A stretch of DNA of 64,000 bases from Tetramitus jugosus. Taxonomy: Eukaryota > Heterolobosea > Eutetramitea > Acrasida > Vahlkampfiidae. The translations under genes and the position numbers were made by a program. The stretch's first letter is position 1. Every line of letters starts with the position of its first letter. The stretch is taken from the NCBI GenBank assembly GCA_937625935.1, contig OW569355.1, positions 1 through 64,000 on the forward strand. Reading direction: 5' to 3'. The notes beneath the pieces were generated by a model, which was not told the origin of the DNA, ran no database searches, and saw only the letters and a program-made list of their open reading frames with translations. Of the stretch, positions 50,204-60,213 are shown in pieces.

Positions 50204-51376
50204 CGGAGAAGAACCTTGTTGGGTTGACGAACTCCGAGGTTCTGGTGACCCATTCCCATTGCCTGAACCTTTTGTTGCTGCTCCTTGTTCTTTCATCGTG
50301 CAACTTCTGACTGACAATACCCAACGCTTCCCAGACTGACTCTCTTGTGAGTTGTGGTAGACCTACATAGTGGCTGACTGTCCTATGGGTCCTTTCCTCA
50401 GTTTCGCCACACACCAGGAACCTCAATAACAACTCTCGAGATTTTAGCAGCCTTCTTACACGTCTATTGTTGCCCCATGACTTTTTCACTCCTTCCCTTC
50501 CAAAGATCTCAGTAGCCTTTGTGGTTAGGACCTTAGTTATAGTAACACATTGTTCACCCGTGTCGTCCATCCTTTCTACTCGGTGACTTGTCAAATCATC
50601 AAGCACTTGTGTTGCATAGGTTAACCACCGTTTGTCGTTCTTATTCTTCGGGAATAGGAAGTTTGGTCTTTCTACCTCCTCTTCTTCCTGATGTTCAATT
50701 TCCACTGATACTCGAGTTGGTATGTGGTCACTTATTGCGCCATTACTAACTAAAGGCTCGACGTTGCTTATCAAGGTCAGCGCAGCTCTGTTCGCCCATG
50801 TAGAATCAATGCGGGAGGACATTGTTCTATTATAGTAGGTGTGAAACCTATGTACGCCCAGGGCTTGGTTGATATCCTGCATGTTGCAGCTGCTGACCAT
50901 GCTCTTCAGTGAGTTAGTGTTTGGGTCCTTCCTCTTCGATGTCCTATCTTCCTCTGCCACTACCGCATTATGGTCACCACCAAATAAAACTTTGCCAGCA
51001 ACGGATACTCTGCTAAGGATCAGGCTGATCCTCTCATAATGCTCTTTGTTTGTTTTGTGTGGACCGTAGTGATTCCCTATTGTGAGTGTTACGTTGCCAC
51101 ATATCACTGTGACTACTTGTAAGCGGTCATCGCTGTGAACAATCCCATGACTTGATACCTTCCTTGTGTTGATAATTGTTGCAACATACTTGCTGGGGAA
51201 TTCGCAGAGGAGTGTGCAGCCTATAGCTGCTAGTTGTTTCGTCAGCTTTGTCAGCTGATCCTGGTGTAGAATTCTTGTTTCTTGCAGCAAGAGAATGTCA
51301 ACATTCCCTTGCTTCAACATATTAATAATGTCAACGGCCTTACCAGGCAGACCGTTGACATTGTACCAGACAATTC

Positions 51377-52485
51377 CTAACATATTATTGAGTCACCTCT
51401 TGGAGCTCTAGTTAAAGAGGTATCCCTCTGTCGTATCGTTGGTAGGCGAGCAGGGGTATTGATCAATTGTCTTTTCCTCTCATTCATCTCATCCAGTTGA
51501 GAGCTTGCGCATCTTTTACCCCTCTTAACTGGAGTGACCTGATTGCTTGTCAGACATATTTCTGCCAATTCGTGGAAAGCAGATCTGCTCGTTAGTGCGC
51601 TGGTGCTCTTGCTGCGGCTACGCTGGGGAGATAGTGCTGGCTCGTCTTGTGTCACATCATTGCTCTGAGGTTGCAATGTGGACTCCCAGTTGCTGGCTTC
51701 ATCTTCCTGTTGTGGGTGAGTATCCTCACTGCGAATTGCTTCTGCAGTTCGTCTAACAGGTGCTCTCCTGGTCTTTCTCCTGGTCTCTCTTTGATCATCG
51801 CTTGCTGACTCTCTATGTCCTTGAGTCATTTTCTTCATCACTTGCTCCATTAAGGCAACCTTTCTGCTCAGTGATTCAACCATCAGGATTAACTCCTTTC
51901 TAGTACTCTCTATCCTCTTGTTAACAGTGATATGCGGTTCCTCTCTGCGTTCCAGGTATTTGCTTACCTTCATTGTCAGTGTGGCATCTCCAACTACCGC
52001 TTGAGCGTATGTTTGTGACTTCATTGTCACAAACGCTGTATTGTTTGTCAACACCACTTGCTGTACTTTGTCAGCACCGACCAGTGCTGAAACCTCTTCC
52101 TCTGTTTTGCCTTCTACACCGTACATGACAAGCTTTTTGTCATTATCGAGCCCTCTCTTGATAAATGCTTTGGCATTTTTCACACACTTCCTGGCATTGA
52201 AATGAGCCACAAACTCATAAATGTCATCCTTCTTGATGTTGAGCCATGCAATGAACTCATTCTTCTCCCATTTGATTACCTGTACTCTTGTCACCCACGG
52301 TGCGCACTTGCTTGCAACGTGTCTCGCTACCTCCAGTGCAGACCCTGTTGGTCGTTGCCCTTGATGACTACTTCACGGCGGTTGACTGAACCACCTTTTG
52401 GAAGTGTTGTCCACACTGCATGTCTGTTTTTGACATACTCACGCACCTCCATTGGAGTGGATGGAATGTTTCCGTTTGTTTGCAT
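51377..52485 (-). pseudogene. ORF1 of element D
   Basis: Starts at ATG 52485 (MQTNGNIPSTPMEVREY). RRM-like 1 (EVVIKG ... EFIAWLNI), RRM-like 2 (KLVMYGVEG ... NTAFVTM), a coiled coil (NKRIESTRKELILMVESL), then a basic Ser/Arg-rich tail ending DSIIC. A one-base frameshift near 52345 separates the first ~50 codons from the rest. The stop TAG overlaps the ORF2 start. Expected role: element RNA binding. Confidence 0.85.
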
Positions 52486-52513
52486 TGGTTTTTTTTTGAT
52501 GAAAGTTAGACGG

Positions 52514-53894
52514 TTTTTTTTTTTTTTTTTAATACAACAAATGGTGCTCATGCACCACGTTGCGGAACTTTTATTTTTCTTTTGTGTGAGAGCAGGCTTG
52601 CCTGCTCTCAATTGCCTAACATGATGTGGTGCTTGCCCAGTGGAGTGGCAGGCCTACGCAACAGGATTCATTCTCTTCTTGGAATGTTGTTTTGATCCCT
52701 TCTTCAGGGATTCGTTGCGAGGGCCTCCACTACCATCTGGAGCACCACTGGTGAGGTCAGATGGCTCCGTAGTCCTAGCCAGTTGGTAGGACCTACGGAG
52801 AGCACCTGATGTGATACTGGCCAACCTGGCCGGGATCTTGTTGGCAGCAGTGTCACCAACGGTGACACGTGCTGATCGCTTCTTGTGTTCGTTGAGTTGG
52901 GGACTCTGTAACTCACAGTCGGGGTTACTTAGATCCAACTCAACTGGATCTTCTTCGGTGGTTGTGCTTCTTGCACGGTCCACCATGATTGCTCGGGCAG
53001 CAATCTCTTTCTTGACTTTCTTGAACACCTCGGAGGTGTTCAATACTAGCTCGAGGATTGCTCTGTTACGAGCATCCTCATCAATGGTGTTGTTGGTTGG
53101 CTCTTGGGTGACCGTAGTTGGAGTGGCGGGATGGGATTCCGGCATGATCGGTCGTAGATGGAGTCGAAGGTTCGAATTCGGAGATTCGCTCCGGCGTCCT
53201 TGGAGACGGGGGCGCGAGGGGAATCCGGTTGACGGAAGCCATATCTTTTAACACACTGACTTGGTGGCGCAGGTCGTCCACCACAGCCAGTAGCTCTTGG
53301 TACATCTTGGTCAGCCTCTTGCTGACAGCCTTGACCGGATCACGTGGGCGTGGAAGGAAGCGCTTTGCTTCCACCTCCACTGGCATGGATTGAACGTTCC
53401 GAAGCAAAGCTTCTGCATACGTTTCGGACTCCATCACAACAAAGGCGGTGTCATGCTTCTTGAGCACGTTCTTGACCTTTGTTGTGCCAAGCATGGCCTT
53501 GATGTCGTCCTCCGTCTTTCCTTTGACACCGTGGAGGACGACCTTCTTGGCACAATCTATGTTGTGTTTGAGTGCTGCCTTGCAGCCACTCATCTTCTTG
53601 TTGCGGTTGAAGGATTCAACAAATGGGTAAATGTTGTCATCAACAACAGTTACCCACGCAACAAACCTCTTGGGGCCCTTCTTGATGACTTGGACCCTGG
53701 TGAGCAAATCACCAAAATCCAAGCCAATCTTCTTGGCCAAGGCAGCCTTGGGAGAGTCATCACACTTTCCAGTGATGATGACCTCCTTGCTGCTTGGTGC
53801 AGTTCCTCTTGGTGCTGTGGTCCACACAGCATAGCGTGGATTCTCATACTCACGAACAACAGGGGTGTGTGTTCGTTTTTTCATCGGCGTTTTT
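52514..53894 (-). mobile_element. ORF1-only LINE-type element C'
   Basis: 1.38-kb sister of element C (6173-7572), nearly identical along its length. Poly(A) at 52514-52530, a perfect 10-bp hairpin at 52588-52609, and a perfect 15-bp duplication ATGAAAGTTAGACGG at 52499-52513 and 53895-53909. No ORF2. Its target overlaps that of element D, so this small site was also used twice. Confidence 0.92.
52654..53884 (-). pseudogene. ORF1 of element C'
   Basis: Same protein as in element C, from ATG 53884 (MKKRTHTPVV). It is open through both RRM-like domains and the coiled coil, and has no TAG at the codon-55 position that is broken in C. A ~13-bp deletion near 53145 (compare C near 6810-6830) shifts the frame before the C-terminal basic tail, so the last ~160 codons are out of frame. 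Confidence 0.87.
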
Positions 53895-53907
53895 ATGAAA
53901 GTTAGAC

Positions 53908-53922
53908 GGGCTGGAGTGCAGC
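53908..53922. other. LINE target-site copy 3
   Basis: GGGCTGGAGTGCAGC directly before the poly(A) of element F; identical to 61254-61268. Confidence 0.92.
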
Positions 53923-55286
53923 TTTTTTTTTTTTTTTTTTTTTTTTCCATACAACATTTGTTGCCACTTTATTCTATACCCTACTGTGAGTCATGATTCC
54001 GCTCGGCACCGTTAGGTGACGAGCAGTGTTTCACTCCTCTGCGCGACAGAGTTAATATATATCTTGTATAGTGCCTTGATGCACGACCTTTTGATTGAAT
54101 CAATGATTCTCCTTATCTTTTTCTCTGCTTCAACTCTCTTCTTACCAGAGAGCTTCATTTCGTCCAGGAGTTCATCCTTGAAGTCTCCTTCCTTTCCCAT
54201 CAGTCCCTCCAGTGTTCCTTCAGGTGTTCGATTTACATTTCGTGGTTGTATCTTTCCACTCTCGTACAGAACATCCTCGAACCATATAGGGGCCTTGACA
54301 GAGTCCGGCAGACTCAACTTGTCCAGCTTCACCTTCAACTCTTCAACCAACTTGCTTCTTGCAATTCTTGCGAGTTCGCACTCCACGAGTAGATGCACAA
54401 TGGTTTCTGGAGCTTTGCAACAATGTGCGCAAGTGACATCGAACAGGGGATTGTACAACTGTCGAATGACAGTCCGTGTGTGGAGAGTTCCACTTCTCAC
54501 CTGATGATAGAACCAAAGTTCCTTTCTTTCCAGACCAAATGGGCACTTGAGAAAGTTATTCCTCTCCTTGTCTTGCTGCAATGCAGCTTCCAACCACCAT
54601 CCCGCATGTTTTGAGATAGTATCACTCCTACTCATTGAGAAGTGATCAGTCAGTTCCTTCCTGATGTTATCCCCAACAAGCGCCCTACCACTGACAGACA
54701 CTGAGACCTTTTGCTGCCCGGTTCTCTGAGCAAACCGCTTTTCATCGCACGGTTTACCAAGCAGTTCCAAGTAAGCACGAATCCTCATGTACTTTTTTTG
54801 GCCAATACCTGACATCTTAAACCTTGACTTCGCTACTTTGTAGGGCATTGTCATGATACCATCATCATCAAAAAGCTGATGGTTTTTAACAACCCCACAG
54901 CGCCGGAGTAGCTTTGAATCGCCCGTGGGAAGGCACCAACCAATGCTGCACCTCTCACATTCGTGACAGTCGTCAGTAGAGACGGTGATTCCAGAGCTAT
55001 GGAGTAGTTTGGCGCACCAAACAAGATATGTGTGTTTCACCTCACGGAGGCGGATATTGGATTTAAAGATGCTCGTTCGAATGAGCGTTTGTGATTGCTT
55101 GACATCATCAAGCGTATCCAATAATAGCGTCCGTGCTTCTGTATCTCTCTTTCCTAACAGCATTCCCGCAATGAATGCTGTGACCTTTGAGGTTAGACTC
55201 TCCTTGAAATTGTTCAGGTCTATTCCTCCCTGATCTCTCACTACTGCTAACAACTCGGAAGGGAACCTCTTAAGGGCAGATGATCC

Positions 55287-57645
55287 TGTCCCGCCTTATA
55301 TCTCAAGGCAAGGCAACCTTGGAAATTATTTCAAGGCAAGGACTTTGCCTTACAACAGTTGTGACACCTGACATACAGAAACATATCAGAACAATCATAA
55401 GAAGAATTGAACATTAAGCAGATTTATTTGATACAACTTTCCTCCTCTTCCTTCCTTTTCTGGATATAATTGGAGTGGCAAGACATTCTTCTTCTTCTTC
55501 TTCTTCTTCAACTCGCTTTCGCTTTGTTGAAGTTGTATGATCAGATCTGGTAGCAGAAGCATCAGTTATAGATGGAAAACCCATCTCAGCAACAGCAGGG
55601 ACATCAGCAGGACATGAATGATCAACTGGATCAATATCCATACTATGAATCATCACTGGAGCAGTCCCAGCAGTTCTGGAAGTCCCAATTGACATCAAAG
55701 CCAAGAATATCATTGCTGCAGTTGGATCAGGTAGCATACCAGTAGTAATAGAGGGTGAACCAGGCAGAGGTGCATTAATAGAGAGAGGACCAGGTAGAGA
55801 TGCAGGGACAGAAGGACGTGTTCCAGTGACAACAGAACCAGATAGAGTGCTACTGCCAATGGGCTGTGATCCAGATGATTCCTGTACTGCACCCAATGCA
55901 TTATCAAGAATTCTATCCAACTGATCACTCAATTCAACAGTAGAATCCTCCAACGGATCAACATAATCATTCAAATAATCATCATCATTGTACACTGGTT
56001 CTGATGGAGGTTCTAGATCTGGAGCCACTTCTGTGAACTTGTCATCTCCATAAAAGAATGGCTTCATGTCACTGGTAGAGATGTAGTAAGATGTTGTGGT
56101 GTGTGGCTTCTCACTCTTAGCAAAACCTCCAGTTTCCATCCATGCTACCGTCCACTTGTCCAACAGCTTACCATGAACAATTTGTTGAGTCACAAGCTTT
56201 GCCTTTCTGCCCCAGACAAATCTCTCAGTACTTCTGTACTTCTTAGGTACTCTGATCAGAACAGTTGCATCTCTATGATACTTTGCAACTCTCTTGCCAC
56301 TAATCTTACGAGCTGCATCGTTCTCTCCTCTTTTGATTATTCTGTTTCTGATCTGGTTGATGTTGAAGAGTCTTAACGCTGCTTTCGCTTCTGAAAGATC
56401 TGATTCATGCAGGGCAAAGCAAGCATCCCAGGCCTGCATTGGTGTCATGCCAATTGTAGAGTGATGGTTGTTGTTGTATGTGTTAATGACCTGGCTGTGA
56501 AGCAAAGTCCATTCCTGCATATCCTTCTCCAACAAAATAGAATTCATCAAGTCTTTGATCGTCTTGTTTGGACGTTCAATCACTCCCTGACACCTTGGAG
56601 TGTAAGCAGGACCTTCCTTCTTGATGAAACCATACATGGCACAAGTATCTGCAATTGACTGTGCAATGAACTCTCCACCATTATCTGATCTGAGATACAT
56701 AATGTTCTTTGCTTGTGTCACATCTTGCAATATTTGCAGACCAATACCTTCAAATGTCTCAATAAGAAACGATTTGACATGAATAGCCTGCTTGCTGCTG
56801 ATGCGTTTGCTCCAGATCCTCTTTGTAAGGTGATCAATCATATTGACCATACCGATATCACGTCCGACCTTTGGCATGAAGGTCAGATCAATGTAGAGAT
56901 GATGTAGAGGATAATCTGCAACAACTGTTCTGATTGGTTCTACTGTTCTCTTGGCACCCTTACGTGCACATATTTCACACGATCTGGTATACTTTTCGAT
57001 TGCAGATTGCATACCAGGCCACAAGACAAGATCCCTGTGGAATTGAGCTAATAGAGCCTTTGTCCCCATATGATTAGCATGGTGAACCTCTCTCAAAAGC
57101 TTCTCACGATCTTTCACTCGTGGAATATAATGCCATTCGTGCTTCGTAGATTTCTTAGATGTCAGAATAGATTCATCAAATACATTGCTGTCTCGAGCCT
57201 TCTTCTTCGCTTCTTCTGTGACACCACTTTTGAAAACAGGAGTCTCTTCAGTGATGTCTACTCTATAGAATAATTTCCCTTCTTCAAACTTAACACGTCC
57301 TCCAATCTTCTTGTTGAATTCTGTCTGTTGCTGCTCACTGACATTTGACCAATCGATATTGTCATAAGCATAGTAGTAGTTTGTTACTTTGCTCTCAGCC
57401 ATGCACCTACGAACCATTGCTCTCTTGTTCTTTGCTTTTGAATCTACTGTTTGATAACTCATGCTGTGTTGTACGATATCTCTGCTGTTGTTGATCTTGG
57501 TGCTTTTGTTTGTATTATCGTAACGGTATTGTCTTGCGTTGCGGAATCACTGAGTTTATTGAAGTTCATTGAACTGGTTGAAGGTGGAGCCTCTGCCTTG
57601 AGATATTTGAAGGCAGTAATTGCCTTGACATTGTAAGGCACGACA
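55287..57645 (-). mobile_element. Ginger-like DNA transposon
   Basis: 2359-bp element inserted in the ORF2 of F, with a 5-bp duplication GATCC at 55282-55286 and 57646-57650. The ends form imperfect terminal inverted repeats TGTC[CG][CT]GCCTTA, with AAGGCA-rich subterminal repeats inside both ends (for example TCAAGGCAAGG). TGT...ACA termini, a 4-5-bp duplication and a retroviral-type integrase without RT match the Ginger class of cut-and-paste transposons (family knowledge). Removing it restores the ORF2 reading frame. Confidence 0.87.
55414..57462 (-). CDS. Integrase/transposase of the Ginger-like element
   Basis: 682 aa, intact from ATG 57462. An H2C2 zinc-binding motif lies at residues ~120-170 (EVHHANHMGTK ... 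CEICARKG). The integrase core is a DD35E: Asp in LYIDLTFMP, Asp in YLRSDNGGEF and Glu in QGVIERPNKTIK, with exactly 35 residues between the last two. A C-terminal SH3-like region (~410-470, VLIRVPKKYRS ... KAKLVTQQIVHGKLLDKW) follows, then a Ser/Pro/Asp-rich tail and a basic nuclear-localisation-like end (RKGRKRRKV). No gag, protease or RT. An undamaged ORF suggests recent or current activity. Confidence 0.9.
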   Translation of the reverse strand: MSYQTVDSKAKNKRAMVRRCMAESKVTNYYYAYDNIDWSNVSEQQQTEFNKKIGGRVKFEEGKLFYRVDITEETPVFKSGVTEEAKKKARDSNVFDESILTSKKSTKHEWHYIPRVKDREKLLREVHHANHMGTKALLAQFHRDLVLWPGMQSAIEKYTRSCEICARKGAKRTVEPIRTVVADYPLHHLYIDLTFMPKVGRDIGMVNMIDHLTKRIWSKRISSKQAIHVKSFLIETFEGIGLQILQDVTQAKNIMYLRSDNGGEFIAQSIADTCAMYGFIKKEGPAYTPRCQGVIERPNKTIKDLMNSILLEKDMQEWTLLHSQVINTYNNNHHSTIGMTPMQAWDACFALHESDLSEAKAALRLFNINQIRNRIIKRGENDAARKISGKRVAKYHRDATVLIRVPKKYRSTERFVWGRKAKLVTQQIVHGKLLDKWTVAWMETGGFAKSEKPHTTTSYYISTSDMKPFFYGDDKFTEVAPDLEPPSEPVYNDDDYLNDYVDPLEDSTVELSDQLDRILDNALGAVQESSGSQPIGSSTLSGSVVTGTRPSVPASLPGPLSINAPLPGSPSITTGMLPDPTAAMIFLALMSIGTSRTAGTAPVMIHSMDIDPVDHSCPADVPAVAEMGFPSITDASATRSDHTTSTKRKRVEEEEEEEECLATPIISRKGRKRRKVVSNKSA

Positions 57646-60213
57646 GATCCATGCTTGACGGCCTTACGGCCGATTCCTTCGATCTCATTGAGCCATTTCT
57701 TTGGCCAGTGGGTAAATTCCGATGCATAAAGGAACACTGGGTGCACGCATGTGTTAACGATCCGTGCTGCTTGAGCAGGACTCAACTTGAGGAGCCTGGC
57801 TCGGTTCAGAATTTTCAGGACCTTCAATTTTGCCTGTTTCTTTTGTGCTTCGGTATCACCATTGAGATTGGTGAACAATCCGAGAGCTCTGAAAACAGAG
57901 TCTTTGTTCTTAGCCGTCACTAGTTTGTCAGAGACCCTAATCACGGGCAATCCATCCTCCACTTTTCTAGCAAAGAACTCCAATTTGTCAGGATGCATAC
58001 TCAGGCCCAAGCACTTGAGCACCTTGTGCATAACATTAGCTGTCTCCTCTATGTCTTCAAGACTTCCACTGAATAGGTTACAATCATCAACATATGCCAC
58101 ATTCCAGATCCTTTGTGACATGGCCTGATACCCCTTTGCTCTCATTCCAGCATAAAGCAACACCAATTGGTGCACTATCACATAAGTAGTTGGTGACAAG
58201 GAGTCACCCTGTCTAGTGCCCCTGTCTATGAAGATTCTTCGAGACCTAACTTGAGTTCCAATCGTTGCCTCATTTTCCTCGAGCATACTCTGAATGAGAG
58301 AGATGATACTCTCTGGGAAATTGAAGAAGCGGTACGCAGCGGTGATCGCGTTATGTGGTACACTATCGAAAGCTTTGGAGATATCAGTTAGGAGGACAAA
58401 CAGCTGTTCATCCTTTCTGTTCGCGTGGTCGATCACGCCTCTAATGATTGATAGCTTCTCCCGGATGTCCCTCATTTTGCGACCACCACCCTGTGTGTTA
58501 CTGAACACCCCTGCTTTCTCGGCTGCCTCTGCAACTCTCTGATTGAGCAGTCTTGTGAAGACCTTCGACAGACTGCTCAATAGACAAATAGGTCGGTAGT
58601 TGGCAATGATCGAAGGACAACCCTTCTTGTAGGCAGGGACGATTATGCACTTCTTCCAGCTGCTTGGAAAAACGCCGGCTTTAACTATGTTATTGAAAAG
58701 TGTCGCCAGGACCTCCGCGAAATCGTATCTATAGTCCCTTTTCTTCGTGTGTTGGAGCTTCAGCATCTCGTTGTACACTCTATCCACACCCGGCGCTTTA
58801 CCGTTCCTTAACCACTTCACTGACTGTAGTATCTCTTCAGATTTGAACATTGGAAACCATTGCTCCATGTTCCTAGCTTTGAATGTCATTTCGTCCAGGA
58901 AATTCAAATTAGCAAATTCATGTTCGAACACTTCCTCGAAGTACTTCGCTGCATGCTCGGCTACTCTCACCTGGTCAGTAACTATGGTGTCATGGAGTTT
59001 GAAACTTTTAAACCTTATCCTCATTGACCTTTTGCCGGTGGCAGCATTGAAGAAAAACCTAGGATCCACAAACTCAGTTGTCCTAGCCTTGTATAGCCAC
59101 TTTCCAAATCTTTTGTTAGCCCTCCTAGCTCTTTCTCCACTTTCGCCAGAGCGGTAAGGATGCCAAATTGACTGCTTTCTTCACCGTACGCATGACAAAT
59201 CCTCATAACTTTGCTTGTCAACATCGACCCCTGTTTGGAGATTTTCTCCACAAGAGCTTCCCTCTCTTTCATCCATCTTCTCACCCTTCTGTTGTCAATC
59301 CCTTTGGTCATCACTTTGATCTCAGGGAAGATTTTTGCACCATCTGTGATAGCACTAGTGATTTGCTCACACTGTTCATCAATCGAGAGATCTGCAAATT
59401 TAATCCTCTCGAGACTGTTAATGACAGACTGCGAGTAGGTAGTCCAAGACAGGTGATCCCTCTTTGGGAACCTTGGCTTCGGCTCTTGTGTTATCTCAGT
59501 ACCATCCTTTATCCACCGGAGCTTCACCATCGTAGGGATATGGTCACTGTACACACCATTCTTTGTGTATGGGAGAATGTCTTTCACTACTTCCGTAGCA
59601 GATGGATTGACCCAAACAGAGTCTATCCTCGAGGAATATTGGTTCCTGAAAAAGGTATGAAAGTCCTCCTTGTTTGCAACCGAGTTGGCACTCAGTAGCT
59701 GCAGCCCCTCAATCAATGCTCTAAAATGAGCACTGTTTACATCCAACTTACCCGTGCTTCGATCAGTGCTCATCGTCACGGTGTTATGATCGCCTCCAAG
59801 GATTAGCTTTCCTCTGTATGCTAACCCTCTCAGAACTTCATTAGTTGCCACATAGTGGTGTCCTCCAATTGCTTCTTTATGCGGACCATAGTGGTTAACC
59901 AACTTAACACTAAGTTCTTCACTCGCAACCTCGATCACTTGCACTCTATCACTGGAGAAAAGCACCCTATATTCTTGAACGCTAGCTCGGCGTACTATTG
60001 TCATAACTCTATCTACTACATCATTGCAGATCAATATACACCCCACCGTCTCAAGTTGTCTGGAAAAAGAGGTTTTGAAGCCCTCATTCCTGCAACTTGC
60101 TTCCTGCAGCATTAGTACATCGACTTCCGGGCTTGACTCTAAAAAGGCTACAACACCACTTCTTTTGTTTTTGAGTCCCCTGATGTTGTATCATACGACG
60201 TTTAAGGTCGTAC

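Larger units (their letters stand above)
47425..51383 (-). pseudogene. ORF2 (endonuclease-RT) of element D
   Basis: It starts at ATG 51383, overlapping the ORF1 stop (ATGTTAG). An APE-type endonuclease comes first (LLLQETRI, FGGDHNAV, SRIDSTW, ISDHIPTRV; 51383-~50650). The RT follows (YRPICLLSALSKLF, LTDIAKAFDSVPH, GTRQGDSLSP, AYVDDCNL; ~49600-49000) and then a C-terminal region. Defects seen: a 226-bp inverted RT segment inserted at 49978-50203, TAA at ~49241, a ~30-bp deletion near 48968, a frameshift in an A run near 48003, and a deletion removing most of the CCHC knuckle near 47775. No RNase H motif seen. Confidence 0.88.
47286..52497 (-). mobile_element. LINE element D, full-length but defective
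   Basis: About 5.2 kb with a poly(A) tail at 47286-47302, a 3' UTR with hairpins at 47372-47388 (7-bp stem, GAA loop) and 47407-47429, ORF2, ORF1 and a short A-rich 5' end. The duplication is GATGCAAGTTAGAC at 47272-47285 versus GATGAAAGTTAGAC at 52498-52511 (one mismatch). It inserted into copy b. It belongs to the same family as the partial element at the right end (G). Confidence 0.88.

Noticed and set aside
49985-50317. Minus-strand 110-codon ORF at 49985-50317
   Set aside because: It is the antisense of the inverted RT segment, not a gene.
53908-53922. GCTGCACTCCAGCC (minus strand) followed by an A tract resembles part of a human Alu, suggesting contamination
   Set aside because: Only 14-15 bp match, and the motif behaves as a target-site duplication at four element boundaries and next to a non-human-type locus.
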